NCBI GenBank assembly: GCA_029204225.1
Contig: CM055098.1
Span: 16,665,775 to 16,729,774 of the forward strand
Direction of reading: 5' to 3'
DNA from: Diphasiastrum complanatum
Taxonomy: Eukaryota > Streptophyta > Lycopodiopsida > Lycopodiales > Lycopodiaceae
Length of the DNA: 64,000 nt
Both the position numbers and the translations under genes were made by a program. The notes under the pieces were generated by a model. It was not told the origin of the DNA, made no database searches, and saw nothing but the letters and a program-made list of their open reading frames with translations. Shown here in pieces: positions 11,818 to 25,039 of the stretch (positions within the stretch are counted from its first letter, which is position 1; every line of letters begins with the position of its first letter).

Positions 11818-12541
11818 TATGAAGTTTTTAGCACGTGTGAACTTCACCACACACCCTACAGGATCTTACTGAGGTGTTGTGATTGCACAAGATTGATCAA
11901 AGGACAGTATGCTTGAAAAATCTAAGGCGAGAGCACAATGGCATACATCTGATGAAAAAATCTAACTCTTCATTATGAGAAATGAATGTGAGAAATAATT
12001 CTAAGTGTTTAGTATGGGAAAAAGAGGCTGCTCTCGGGTAGAGAGAGAAAATCAAGCATAGAAAACTCGAGTAGAGAGAGAATGATTCCAAAACACCAAA
12101 ATCTCAATATTCACAATATGGCAAAACATGCCTAGCTTTTCCTACATGAGAGAGACTCGAATTCCTACAGTGGAGTTGCATGGAAAGTCCATTAACAGAA
12201 CTAATTCACCTACCAGATCCACATGTGTAACTACATGCATGGATGTTGCATGTACTGCATGTCAACTCATAAAACTGCCTAGTGTGTAGATCACATAAAC
12301 TACTTTGCATGTTGCATGCACTGATTGCATGTGGCTTGCATGCATACACTAAAACTTTGCATGCTATCTAAACATCTGCATGTCATCATAATTGAACCTA
12401 TCTAACTCAAATCCGAGCTACACTAGAAGGATATGTGCTCAATTCACACTCCTTTTATGTACAACATGAAATTTAGTGGAAATCATCATGGACATGATCC
12501 CAAACTCGAGATAGGAAGATAATATTTTAATAATTTTCACA
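11818..12541 (-). repeat. 3' LTR of copia B
   Basis: Matches 17126-17620 closely in the shared part (GCACGTGTGAACTTCACCAC and following). It ends at the polypurine side with TTTTCACA. The outer end reads TATGAAG where TGTGAAA is expected, so the terminal dinucleotide is mutated. It contains a dense set of TGCATG/CATGCA motifs between 12234 and 12390. Confidence 0.9.
12234..12390. promoter_or_regulatory. RY (Sph-box-like) motif cluster inside the LTR
   Basis: CATGCA occurs at 12234, 12315 and 12339, and TGCATG repeatedly between them. RY motifs of this core are bound by B3-domain seed regulators (ABI3/FUS3/LEC2 class). Density in an LTR suggests an embryo- or seed-type promoter; this is inference from motif only. 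Confidence 0.4.
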
Positions 12542-12555
12542 CTCCTCCTTAAAAT

Positions 12556-13975
12556 TTATGTTCCTATCAACATAGATTTCGAAATTAGGCCAAGGTTAGA
12601 CCTCATCTTCATAAATACATTCTTGAGTAGAGGCTTGGTGAGAAGATCTACAACACAATCTGAAGATGAAACATGCTCCAATGAGATCTCTCTCCCAATG
12701 ACTTTTTCTCTTACAAATTGATGAGCCACTTCAATATGCTTGCTCCTTGCGGATGATAAGGAAATAGTTGCCTGCTTTTTTGATAGCCAAGAAACCAAAT
12801 TTCCTCCAAGAAATATAGTGTAAGCACTTGTGGATTTCCCTTGCAAAATTTGAATCTAAAAAAGCAATCAAAGTCAGATCTTCTCCTTCATAGAATAGTC
12901 CATAATCCAAGGTAGAAGATATATACCTCAAGACTCTTTTAGCCAACTTCCAATGATATAACTTTGGATCCTGCATGTGTTGACTTAGCTTATGAACACA
13001 AAAGCTTAGATCAGGCCTAGTCAATGTTAACCAAATAAGTGAGCCAATAAGACTCCTATAAAGAGTGATGTCCTCAAAGGATTTTTCATCATCTTTAATA
13101 GGAACTTTTACAGTGTGCTCCATAGGTGTATCTATGCCTTTATAGTTCTCCATATGAAATTTCCTGAGCATGGAAAGTGCATATCTACTTTAGTTTATAA
13201 ATGTATGACCTTTCCAAAAATCTATTTCAAGACCTAGAATATAGTGAAGAACTCCTAAGTCCTGCATCTTAAACTCAGTACCAAGTGCATGCTCAGTTTC
13301 TTCAACTAACTTCTCATTGTTTCCACAAAGAATGATATCATCTACATAGATGAGAAGAATAATTACAAATTTATCTACAAACTTATAATACAAAGTAGGG
13401 TCATATTCACTTAGACAAAATCCGAGTGATATGAGATAGGAATTGAGCCTTGCATGCCAAGAGCTTGGTGCTTGTTTCAGTCCATACAGACTTTTGAACA
13501 AAAGACAAACTTTTGATTCATCACCTTCCTTCACAAAACCTGGAGGCTGCTCCATATAAATCTCCTCCTCAAGATAACCATTGAGAAATGCATTAGAAAC
13601 ATCAAGCTGGAACATACTCCATTTGTGAAAACATGCAAGAGAGATGAGTATTCAAATTGTTACCATCTTTGCAACTGGTGCAAAGGTATCTTCATAGTCA
13701 AGACCTTTAATCTCTAAGTAGCCTTTGGCACAAAGTCTTGTTTTATACTTATTGATAGATCCATCATGATTATACTTGATTCTGGATACCCACTTACATC
13801 CAGTCACATGCATGTTGTTTGGTGGCTCCACAAGCTCCCATGTGTTATTTGACATCAAGGCTTCAAATTCTTGGGTCATTGCTTCAACCCACTCCTTGGA
13901 TTGAAAAGCTTCTTGGACATCCTTAGGCTCTTCATCTGATATAAAAAGTCCATGATAGGAAGTTTCACCTTCCAC
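12556..13975 (-). pseudogene. copia B reverse transcriptase and RNase H
   Basis: RT reads from 13975 toward 12556: the W-V-x-x-I-K-Y entry near 13780, FQLDVSNAFLNG at 13615 and YVDD intact near 13340. It would synthesise element cDNA. RNase H is damaged twice. Near 12846 the D-S-N-F-A segment runs into broken sequence. Near 12745 SLSSA is joined directly to RSKHIE, whereas copia E has about 56 residues between these points. That deletion removes the E-A-E-Y and C-D-N blocks of RNase H. Several stops separate the pieces. Confidence 0.9.
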
Positions 13976-13993
13976 TTGCCTTCCTTATTCATC

Positions 13994-15465
13994 TTATGTG
14001 AGCCTCCTTGGCTCAGATCTTGCTCGTGTAGATCTTCTTGGTGTGGTAGCTTGAATTTGCTCCTCCTCAGGCCTCGGCCTCACCTCTTCTTGAACAACAT
14101 CAAGATTGATGATTAATCTCGCATGAGTCTCCTTGATCTGTGCATCATCCAAGTTAAATTTCTGATCTTCATGGAAGATCGCATCTCTACTAACAACATT
14201 TTTGTCAATAGAGGGCAAATAAATCTTGTATGCTTTTTTAGTGGATGCATATCCTACAAAAATTCCTGACTAGGATCTTCCTTCTTCCTAGTTTCTAGAG
14301 GCACATGCACAAAGCATACACAGCCAAAAATCCTAAGATGATCTACCTTAGGCTTTTTCTTATACAACATCTCAAATGGTGTCTTTCCTCCTATTGCAAG
14401 ATTTGGAAGCCTATTACAAAGATAGTTTGCACATGCAACTGCCTCTCCCCAAAATTATTTAGGCAGAAAAGCTTCCAGTCTAATGGCTTTTGCACATTCA
14501 CACAAAGTTCTATTTTTTCTCTCAACAACTCCATTTTGCTAAGGAGTATATGAACAAGAGAACTCTCTTTGAATACCCTCTCTCTCACAAAAGTCTTTAA
14601 ACTTATTGGAAGTGTATCCCCCTCCACTATCACTTCTTAAAGCTTTTAACTTGAAAGGAAATTGCTTCTCTACATAAGATTTAAAAGTAAGAAAAACATC
14701 ATAAACCATGGATTTTGAAGACAGCATATAGATCCAAGAATGTCTTATATAATCATCTACAAAAGAGACAAAGCAGTTGGCTCCTCCTTTGCTCTTAGTT
14801 GATGAGAAATGAACATCAGAGTGTGAAGTTCAAATGGTTGCTTTGTCTTGATACTTGATCTAGGAAAAGGCCTTTTGTGTGACTTTGCCAGCACACAAGC
14901 TTCACAAGGTAGAAGCTCCTTTGATAGTGTTTTTGGTAGACCAACAACTTTTCCTTCTTTGACCATAGATTGCATGGCTTTGAAATTGGGATGACCTAAT
15001 CTCTTGAGCCACAGATCCTCCTATAGAACCTTGGTCTCATAAGCAATATATGAAATGTTAGCACTCTCCCTAGAATCTAGTTTGTACAACTTACCAGTTC
15101 TAGATCCTCTATCAATAACTTCATTTTCCCTTGAGATTATACACTTGTCAACTTGAAACTTGACATCCAACCCACTATCAAACAACTATCCTACACTAAT
15201 GAGATTCTTGGTCAATCTAGGTACATATAGTACATCATGTAAGCAAAAATATTTTGATGATGATGCATGCAATGGAATGCTACCTAATCCTTCAATCCTA
15301 CACTCTACATCATTAGCAGTATAGATTGACCTTTTTGCACCTAGATATGGCATGAGATTAGTGAAAGAGTTCCTAGAACTAGACATACGGAAACTAGCCC
15401 CACTATCTATCCACCAGACTTCTTCATTCTTAAAAGGAAGAGATGAAAAAGTAGACATCATTAAT
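13994..15465 (-). pseudogene. copia B protease end and integrase
   Basis: Protease active site WWIDSGAS at about 15425 (15186-15461), followed by an L-Y-V-P-R-L-T-K-N-L-I-S-V block. Integrase zinc ligands show as CEAC near 14910. The core has a R-S-D-S-G-G-G-Y segment near 14640, where related elements have D-N-G-G-E-Y, then a stop inside the Y-T-P-Q-Q-N-G block near 14535. The C-terminal part to 13994 carries an R-R-S-T-R-x-R linker before RT. Not functional. Confidence 0.88.
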
Positions 15466-15469
15466 GAAT

Positions 15470-16358
15470 CCTCTCTTTCACTCTCTACACCCTCAAACTC
15501 ATCCTCATTAGTAAGGTTAGCTTGCTTAGATTGGTTCTTCTTCTTGAAACAATTTGATGCATAGTGTCCTTTCTTGCCACAGAAAAGACACTTGATCTTT
15601 GACAGCTTCTTCTTGCCACTGGTGTTGCAGCTTGTGAGGACTGATCCTCACCACCTTCTTTGGCTTTGTCTTTCTTGAAGTGTTGTTGTCCTTTGCCCTT
15701 GCCTCTTGACTTGTCTCTGATGAAGAGTGCTTTGTCATCTCCACCATCTTTCAATGAAAGTCTGTTGATCCTCAACATCTTGTTCTCTTGCCTGCTTTTT
15801 TTTGCAATGAGAACACCTTGCAGTGTCTCCAAGGATGGAAGATCCTCTCTGACAGCATAAGTCTACACAATATTGTCATACTCATCTCTAAGTCCATTTA
15901 GGACTACTTGAACAAGTTCAGTGTTCTTAAGAGCATCACTAATACCAGCTAACTCTTGATGAAGATCCTTAACTCTCATGACATATGATGAAGCACTCTC
16001 ATCTACTCTCTGATAACTTTGAAATATTTGGTTTCTAAGTGTAAACAATCTAGAAGTATTTTTGATTTCATAGATTGTTTTTGGAGTATCCCAAGCTTCC
16101 TTGGCAGTGGTGCATGTACTGATCTCTCTTAACACTTCATTGGTAACATTCATTTTTTATAAATTGAAGGGCAATTTTGGTTCTGTTGTGGAATGCTGCA
16201 GCTTCATTAGGTGCAGCAGGTTCTTCTTCAGCTCCACTCACAATATCCATTACATCCTATAGAATCAACAATGATTCCATTTTGATCTTCCACACTACAT
16301 AATTGGAAGATGTTAATCTCTCACTGTGCTCTAAGAAATGTGAACTAGATGAAGACAT
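15470..16358 (-). pseudogene. copia B gag
   Basis: Starts at an ATG at 16356-16358 (MSSSSS) and is frame-broken. The UBN2-type capsid region is clear at 15863-16153 (NVTNEVLREIS, AKEAWD, SRLFTLRNQIFQ). The nucleocapsid zinc knuckle CLFCGKKGHYASNC lies at about 15551-15592, a canonical C-X2-C-X4-H-X4-C spacing. Coats element RNA in related elements. Confidence 0.88.
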
Positions 16359-17110
16359 CTTCTTGGTGAGAAATTCTAGTAATGATAAAAAATGGATTTG
16401 AAAGGATGTTGCTTTCTATCTCAGTCTAGGATCTAACACAAATGTTGATCCACCCTATGAAATCTAGCAACAAATGTGAGAACAAATTCTCAATACAAAA
16501 AATCATCTTGAATTTGGATCTTGCTTCAGTCACAAAAGAAGAAGCACATGCAAGCAAGAAGTCTATCTCTCCCACGAGTTTCAAAGTACTAATAAACTCT
16601 CTAGGAACTTACTTTCAACTCAAACATAGTAATATGTGTGAAATGAAAAGTCTAAGACCTCAGAACACTCACTTCTATCCAATTCTACTTGATTGACAGT
16701 GAAAACTAATGAAAATGGTGAAAAAGACAGATGTGTGCACTTTGGCATATCCCCGAGTTGAGTACCCTCTCAAACTCTCTGATTGCCTTAAAACTCTTCT
16801 AAAACCAAATCAAATTGATTTAGAAACAAGAGCAACACATTCTACTCTTCAATACCTATCCAACAAGCTATAAAACATCAAATTTGGATCATTCCTTGAG
16901 AAGTAGCACTCATTAATGAGGGCTAATTTCACACGTGTGAGCTCTCTGTTCGTATAGAGCTCCGTTGGATCAGACTAGCCTTGATTTGATCCACTTATGA
17001 TCCACAGATTGCTTGTTTCTCAGCGAGTTTGAATCCCTCTTCAAAATCCGAGTTCCTGCAAGCAAAAACACTGATGATCTGATGTATACACCCTCACCTC
17101 TTCAAAGCAT
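16359..17110 (-). other. copia B 5' leader
   Basis: Untranslated leader between primer site and gag, about 750 bp. ORFs here are short and unrelated to any domain. Confidence 0.7.
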
Positions 17111-17125
17111 GAAGCTTTGATACCA
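17111..17125 (-). other. primer binding site of copia B
   Basis: Minus strand reads TGGTATCAAAGCTTC directly after the LTR end TTTCACA. It pairs with the 3' end of plant initiator tRNA-Met, with one change from TGGTATCAGAGC. Confidence 0.9.
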
Positions 17126-17620
17126 TGTGAAACTTTTAGCACGTGTGAACTTCACCACACACACTACAGGATCTTACTGAGGTGTTGTGATTGCACAAGA
17201 TTTTTAAAAAAATAGTATGCTTGAAAAATCTAAGGCAAGAGCACAATGGCATACATCTGATAAAAAAATCTAACTCTTACCTATGATAAATGAATGTCAG
17301 AAATAATTCTAAGTGTTCAGTATGGGAAAAGTGGCTGCTCTTGGGTAGAGAGAGAATATCAAGCATAGAAAACTCGGGTAGAGAGAGAATGAGTCCAAAA
17401 CACCAAAATCTCAATCACAATATGGCAAAACATGCCCATCTTTCCCTACATGAGAGAGACTCGAATTCCTACAGTGGAGTTGCATGGAAAGTCCACTTAA
17501 CTGAACTAATTCACCTACCAGAGATCCACATGTGTAACTGCATGCATGGATGTTGCATGTACTGCATGTCAACTCATAAAACTGCCTAGACATGTGTAGA
17601 TCACAGAAACTACTTTGCAT
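17126..17620 (-). repeat. 5' LTR of copia B, truncated
   Basis: Begins TGTGAAACTTTTAGCACGTG on the plus strand next to the primer site and parallels the 3' LTR until about 17617. There the 3' copy continues GTTGCATGCACTG but this copy changes to ACAAGATTGAGAG. About 230 bp of the element's 5' end are missing. Confidence 0.88.
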
Positions 17621-18959
17621 ACAAGATTGAGAGAATGATCCACTATACTCTGCGTCTAGAATATATACAACATTCAAGTCGGTTAAAAAATATGCATACA
17701 TCGTATTTTGAAGTGCAATGTCATAGATGGAGCATCTTTGAAGGATGTGTGCGCTTGTATGCTAATGCAGGGGCCGTGAAAAAAAGAGAATACTCGACTG
17801 TAGACGTTGTAAAATAGCTGCGACTAGAAAGGAAGATCAGATTACAAAGCCTCTATACATTTTGATTATTTATTGACTGTCACAAGTTCAAACTAAACAT
17901 TTATACTTTTTTGCTATGTATGATGTATTCGAACTCATTCATGTGTGCTACAAAGCATGCTTTCACTTCATCAGAACAACAATGGATTTAAAAGCAACGA
18001 AGTGCAACATCAGAGTCAACTACAAAAGCATCAGAACTCATTTCAGAAGAGCAGAAAGAAATAGTAGTGATCAGGGTAAACTAAAATCTCGTGCAACGCT
18101 TGTGGTGTTTGTAGAAAGCTTACCATCTAGTGGAGGAAATCCGCAATTGAACAGTTAATGTGCCATAGCACTTGCCCGCACATTCATGATCTACATTAAC
18201 GTCCTTCACATGATAAACCTAGTTATGCTGCAAGTAGCAAGAATTGCCATCACCTTGTTGTCGTAAAATCGTGTCTGGCGCATGAGTGACAGCAGAAGCT
18301 CGAGCCCGGTGTGTAGGAACGGAAACACAACAATTAGCAGCAAAATTATTCAAGTAGAAGAATTCATACAAAATGCGCAAATGAATGACACAATAGTGAG
18401 ACAAAAATTGCACTCTGATAAAAATATCAATAGTGAGTACAATAGCTTGAAGTAATAACTCTGATTGAAAGAGAAATTCTATTAACTCAAATAACACTGA
18501 CATTTCTTGAATCAACTAATATATAGATTTACAAGTGTCGAGGAAAAATATTTTACAAGCCTTTAATGCTATTTACGCCAGTCTTTGCATATGTACTCAT
18601 GTAGTCAAAGCTCCACTACAATGCCTTCACATCTAAACTTCTTAAAGATTCCTTCTGCATTAAAATCACTCACTATAGCCTCACGTTATGCCTAGAGACT
18701 GATATATGCTTTCAATTTTCTTAGGGATCTCCACCCAATCCTCTGCTTAACTGATTTCCCATAGATTCTCCCTACGATGTCATTGACAATATAAAATTTT
18801 CCCCTTAGAAACGACCTATGGTCTGTCGAAGGACACAAAACATGCATGCATGCTCAAGTTTGATGATCACTCATGATACTGAAAATCAAGTTTATCGTCT
18901 TAAGGTCATATGACTAGCGATCAATGATGATTAGAGGTATTGATCTAGTTCTATTTTTA
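17621..18959. other. intergenic DNA, no gene recognised
   Basis: ORFs up to about 100 codons on both strands (17916-18158 plus, 18219-18515 minus), none with a motif I know. Around 18560-18830 the minus strand has a protein-like stretch with several stops that I could not assign. Confidence 0.4.
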
Positions 18960-18992
18960 CAGATGTGTCACAATCACTCAATGAGATATGTC

Positions 18993-19530
18993 ACCTGATA
19001 AAGATCACTTATACAAGTTTGGCATTAAACTCAAGCTAGTGATATACATTGAATTTGGGCTTCTACATTTTCAAAACTCAAAGTTTCTCAAGCTCAATCA
19101 ATTAGTGATATGGGCCAAAAACAAGTTGTCTTTAGTGATAGAAATCAAATTTATGCTATCTCAAGTGATAAGGATCAATTCCACCCTTAACATATTGAGA
19201 TCGAGCAATCTGAACTCCTAGACTCAATATTGGTCAAATTCAATCATTGGTCAATATCTGTCGACTGATAAAGATCCAAAATACAAGTTTGGCATTAAAT
19301 TCAAGATACATCGAATTTGGGCTATCTACATTTTCAAAATTCAAAGTTTCTCAAGCTCAATCAATAAGTGAGCAATCTAGAGTGATATGAGCCAAAGTCA
19401 AGTTGTCTTTAGTGATAGAAATCAATTTATGCTATCTCAAGTGATAAGGATCAATTCCATCCTTAACATATTAAGATAGAGAAATTTGAAAGTCCTAAAC
19501 TCAATATTCGTCAAATTCAATCATTGAATA
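18993..19530. repeat. tandem duplication of about 268 bp
   Basis: Both copies contain ACAAGTTTGGCATTAAA, TTTCTCAAGCTCAATCAAT, AAGTTGTCTTTAGTGATAGA and GATAAGGATCAATTCCA in order. Roughly 85-90% alike by eye. A further dispersed copy begins near 22090. Confidence 0.85.
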
Positions 19531-20742
19531 ATCCATGTTAAAGAAAATTTATCAAGATTATATTGTGACATAGGAATCAAAGTGAAGATATTTGAAGTGA
19601 AAAACATTAAATCTAAGATGCATTGAGTGATGGTCAAGTTCACCAAAAAGGAGTTGACTTTGAGCATTTTGAATTTCCTAAACTAAAAAATGTCCAAATT
19701 ACATGATAAGATATCTCAACTGATAGAGATCACAACTACATGTCAAGCATCAAAAATCGAATTTTCTAGGGTAACATGACCCACTATGGCCATGACAAGG
19801 TGGATCCAACAAATTCTGGAGTGTTGAGATCTACCAACTTGTGCCATGCACGATCCAACATCGAATCACATGTTTGGCATCAAAAGTTGATCACTTTATG
19901 AGCATCCAATTCAAGTTATGCCAAGTAAAAGACATCAGACTTGAGCTATCTCAAGTGATATTGAAAAATCCCATGGACAAAGAACCATTTGTAGTCCACT
20001 ATCAGGTTTTTGGTCTTTCGACTAGTCATGAAGAGACATTTTCAGATCCTAAATGGAGTTTTTGGTGGTTTTTTGGGAGCCCATCATTGTGCCACAATTG
20101 TTGTTGTTGGCCAAAGAATGGCAACCTTATATTGTTCAGCTTGTGTTGCTCCTTAATTGGCAAATTTGTCATAGACTCATGCCATGATGCTATTCATCAA
20201 TTGTCACAAACATGAGCACGACTACATGGCCATACTGCTTGTGGAAAAAACTAGGTCTAGGATTATCCTAAACCCCCACACTAGTTGATGATTAGAGAGA
20301 GAGTGAGATAGAAATTCTACTGTGGTCATCATAGCACATTTTGATCTTGCCATGGGCCCAACTGTTGTCCTAGCCACCTACTGAGTTCCAAGGTTCTTAG
20401 ATGGCCTTTCAAAAACCCTCGAATAGTGGGAATGTCATTCAATCTTTCTTCTCACATGATAATGGGTCAAGGCTATCTTGTAGCTTAAGGATCAAACTAC
20501 ATCTACCTTGAGTGATAGACATCAAATTTGAGCTGTATCTATCACCCCTCCCATGAAATATTCACTCAACTCCCTACTCATGCAACATTTCACTCTCTTC
20601 ATACCAAAGCATAAAAGGGAGAAGTGCACCCTCCCTCACACTTTATGAGTGTATCCAGGATAGGAGCTTCCATCACCACTCTCAGTCCACTATCATTTCT
20701 GCTAATAGTGGAACTTCATCACAATGGAAGTGCCTCTACATT

Positions 20743-20881
<139 letters not shown>

Positions 20882-21264
20882 CCCTTTGTTTCCCCCTATC
20901 TACTCAAACAACTTTGTCCATTACTCAGTCTACTCTCCCCCCCCCTTCCACCTAGCCTAGTCAATTCTCCAATTATCCCATCCTCTCCTCCCTCCATTAC
21001 CCAACCTACTCTAACTAGCTCTCATTATACAATTGCATGTTTATTACCAAGAGTCTTGAAGTTTTGAATTTTGAATTTTGAATTTTGATTCATTCTTGAA
21101 GGAAACATTAAGTTTTCTTTAACTTTGAAGGTCAACTTGTCATTTATTTGCATGAATTGTGGATTGCGCAAGAGTTGTGGGAAAGGAAATGTTTGAAACT
21201 CATTTCTGGAAAATTGTACCCACCATGACCAACTTTTGTTGGTGGTATTTGCATTAAAACAATT

Positions 21265-21895
21265 ATACCCCTCTATGCACTTGCATATGTGGATGATTTC
21301 ACAAGATGTGGTTAATTAGCTGATTAGCTATAAGGGTTTTATGTACATACAATTTTTTATTAGTTTTGTAACGATATCTTAACTCCAATGAATTCCTTTC
21401 ACATGCAAGGGGTATATGAATGTACATTTGGTCGTTTGTCAAGTTGGGTTTCACAGGTTCCATCTAGATTCATTGTTGTTGTGTCATTCGAGGACTTTTA
21501 GCCCCATTCAACTTAGTTACCCCCACACAAATCTAGTTGCAAGAGTCATGTATTAAGTCATGTAATTTCAATGTCCTAAACTCAAAGATGTTCAATTCTT
21601 GATGCCTCTATACTCTTGCATCTATGGATGATTGCATAAGATGTGGTTAATTAGTTGATTTGTTATAATGTTTTTATGTACATACAAATTATAATTAGTA
21701 TTGTAACGATATCTCAACTCAATCAATTCCTTTCTCATGCAAGTGGTATATGAATGTACATTTGGCCTTTTTTCAAGTTGGGTTTCGCATAGTCCATCTA
21801 GATACATAGTTGTTGTGTCATTTGGGGACTTTTAGCCCCATTCAACTTACTTGCCCCTACATGAATCTACTTGCAAGGTTCATTTATCAAGTAAC
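21265..21895. repeat. tandem duplication, period about 333 bp
   Basis: Copy one spans about 21265-21561 and copy two about 21598-21895. Shared blocks include AAGATGTGGTTAATTAG, TGTAACGATATCT, GTATATGAATGTACATTTGG and GGACTTTTAGCCCCATTCAA. Diverged by perhaps 10-15%. Confidence 0.88.
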
Positions 21896-22794
21896 AATGC
21901 TCAATTTCATTAAATTAGATCACTCACTTCAATATGTCAAGTGATAAAGACCAAAATTAGGTGCATGTCATCAAATTAAAGCTACCTCAAGATATGCATG
22001 AAATTTGCGAGATCTAAATTTCTAAAACTTGATGGTTCTTAAGTTTGACTACTTGATGTGCAATCTTGATTTCAATCACTCAATGGGATATGTCGATTGA
22101 TGAAGATCCAAAATACAAGTTTGGCATTAAACTATCTCAAGTGATATACAAATCTGGGCTATTTATATTTTCAGAACTTGAAGTTTCTCAAGCTCAATCA
22201 GTAAGTGAGCAATCTAGAGTGATATGAGCTAAAAACAAGTTGTCTTTAGTGATAGAACTCAAACTTAAGCTATCTCGGATAAGGACCAATTCCATCCATA
22301 ACATATTGAGATCAAGAAACCTGAAATTCATAAAGTCAATATTGGTAAAATTCAATAATGATCCATGTCAAAGAAAAATATCAAAATTATATTACAACAT
22401 AGGCATCAAAGTGAAGATATATGAAGTGATAGACATTAAATGTAAGATACATTGAGTGATACGTGTCAAGTTCCTTGAAAAGGAGTTGAACATGAGCAAT
22501 TTGAATGTCCTAAATTCAAAAATGTTCAAATTACATGACTCAATGAAATATATCAAGTGATAGTGATCACAGTTACTACATGTCAAGCATCAAAATCGAA
22601 TTTTCTTGGGTGATATGCATACATGACCGGTCTGAATGTTGTAAACTTGAAATTCCTAGGATTCAATTGAGCAATATTCGATGATAAGGGCCAAAATCAA
22701 GCTATCTTGAGTGATAGAAAACAAAATGGAGCCATTTGTAGTGATATGGATTAAACTCATTGATACACAAAAAAAAGTAGGCAATCTGATCCTC

Positions 22795-23575
22795 TAATTG
22801 CAAATGGTCAATTATATCTCTTCTTCATTGTGCCACAAGATCACTTGGTCATTACACTCTTCTTTAATTGTGCACGACCCTGAGTCAAAAATGACTCTCA
22901 TCCCAAGATTTGTGATTTTAGCCACATATAGCAAATCTTTCTTCAATGTAGGTACATACAACACCCATGTAAGCCTTCTTAGCCCACCTTATGTTCTAAT
23001 GTGAAGCACCCAAGTGCCTTCTACTTGATCCTGGCTATTGTCACCTAACAAACTTTCTTTGCATTCCACAAGATACATACTCATTAAGAGGGTCTTTTTT
23101 GCACACAAAATGTAGCTCCAGAATTGATAATAATTGGCATCACCTTGTCAGTTGAAATAAACACATGATCTTCAGAGGTGGCGTATGCCCTCTCAATGTT
23201 GTCCTCCTCATTTGGTGGTTCGTCAGCCACGTTTGCCCTTTCCCTTTGGGCTTTGTTCATCGGGTTGTTTTAGCACTCTGTGGCATAATGCCCCTTTCTT
23301 CTGCAATAGTTACACATTACATTCTTCTTGTCCTTTTTCTGTTGCACTAGCTTGCTATTGCTCCCTAGATCATCACCATCATCTTTGTTAGTTTGAAATT
23401 CCCACATTCCTTTGCCTCTGTTCTTGGTGAACAATGCCTTATCTACATTATCATTTTCCTCAACTTGCTCTCTCATGAGATTTTCTTCTTCAACTTGCTC
23501 TCTCATGAGCTTTTCTTTTGATAGATGAAGATGTTGCCATTTGAATGTCCAAAACTTAAGATTTATCAGATTCAA
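22795..23575 (-). pseudogene. Ty1/copia fragment C (gag end and protease)
   Basis: Minus strand. 23567-23270 gives a basic Gag tail with an internal repeat (EENLMREQVEE) ending in a zinc knuckle CNYCRRKGHYATEC. Downstream (23260-22795) a decayed protease region is readable in pieces, including an M-Y-L-H-x-R-K-I block like the L-Y-V-P-x-L-x-K-N-L block of copia. No LTR or pol accompanies it, and it sits inside the GATA-rich repeat field. Confidence 0.8.
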
Positions 23576-24005
23576 TCAACCAATGAGTCATCTTGAGGAT
23601 AAGGACCAATGTCGAGCTATCGTAAGTGATAAAAAACAAATCTAAGTCTCAAGTGATTAAAATCACATGTTTGGAACCGAAATCAAGCTAGCTTGTATGA
23701 TGTGGTTCAAGTTTGAGCCATTTACAAGATTCCATGAATTTGATCACTCAATGAGAATCTTGAATGATACAATCCAAAATCAAGCTATCTTGGGTGAACA
23801 AAACCAAATTTGAGCTATCTCAAGTGATAGAGGTCTATTTCATCAAAAAGAGACCGAACTATAGTAATTTAAATGTCCTAAACTTGACATTGTTAATTTT
23901 GAACACACAATGAGCAATTTCAAGTGATGAAAGCTAAATTTGCATGTTAGACATCAAACTCAAGCTCGAGTGATGGACATAAAATTTGATCTAGCACAAC
24001 ATCCA

Positions 24006-25039
24006 AACTTAAGATAAAGCAATATTGGGCTTTATGTTTAGTAATGTTCTTCTAAAATGAACTAAAAGTCTAAATTGAATGTCTGTGCTTTATTTCTTCA
24101 TATTCTCTTGTTGGAGCTCGTTTAACCCTGTGTGTTATTCGAATTCTATTGAATACATGATCTAACACGATTTACTTTGAATTGGGAGATGATATACCAC
24201 ATAGATACTCGAGTTATACTACTAGTTAACTAAAATCTTAATAGTTAGCTTACTTAACTAAAATATGATAGTTAACTAAGAAACTACTAACTAGCTAATA
24301 GTCACTAACTATGCTAACTAACTAACTAGCTATCTAACGAACATTTATGTTAGTATAGTTAGTTAACTACTATACACCTAAACTAGTTAGTTTATACTAC
24401 TTAGTTTGTTAATTAAATATTTTGATAGTCAATTAGTTAGATTATAATAAGTAACCAACTAATAATAACTAACTAATATCAAAAGTTTAGCATATTTGAT
24501 ATTTAGTACTTAGATTAAGATTTAGTATAATAATCTTTAGCTATTTTAGAATATTACAGTATTTGGTTTAGTAAGGTATTTTGTACTAAAATACTAAATA
24601 TATAATCATACTAATACACTTTTTATTTTACATATATAAATGTGTTTAGTATATTTAGTATATTATAATAAATAATATAACATAGAAAGTAATAAGTATT
24701 TAGTACAGTAAAAGTTATTCCAAATACAATTAAATTAAAAAAGACCTAGAAAATAAAATAGAAAGCAAAATAGTTTTGATCTGAAATGATCCAAAACCCA
24801 AAATTTTCCTCAAGAAAAAAAAAAAAAAAAACAGCTTCAAACTCTTCTAATAAAAACAGTAGGAAACTTGATTTTGTTTGAGAAGTTTTCCTTATAAAAT
24901 CTTAGTATGTGCAGAGTCATGAGTTCTTTTGTTAAGGGCCAATAATCCAATCTAGCATACAATAGTTAAACACTTAACAAAACTCTGGCAACAAAATTTT
25001 CCAATTCTGATGGTCTATATGTAATTCAGAGCCGATGAG
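24006..25039. other. AT-rich DNA with TTAGTTA/TAACTAA runs
   Basis: 24200-24720 is built from short overlapping TAGTTAACTA, AACTAACTAG and TTTAGTA phrases, many self-complementary, followed by an A-rich tract at 24815-24830. No coding sequence seen. Confidence 0.6.

Larger units (their letters stand above)
11818..17620 (-). mobile_element. Ty1/copia element B, degraded
   Basis: Minus-strand copia element. In element order it has a truncated 5' LTR (17126-17620), primer site (17111-17125), a leader of about 750 bp, gag, protease, integrase, RT, RNase H, polypurine tract (12543-12555) and 3' LTR (11818-12541). The LTR ends resemble those of copia E (TGTGAAAATT...TTTCACA), so they are related families. 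The 5' LTR lacks the first part of the element, so one outer boundary and any target duplication are lost. Coding is broken by many stops and shifts. Confidence 0.93.

Noticed and set aside
23165-23391. Hydrophobic plus-strand ORFs
   Set aside because: They are antisense shadows of the copia C gag-protease fragment.
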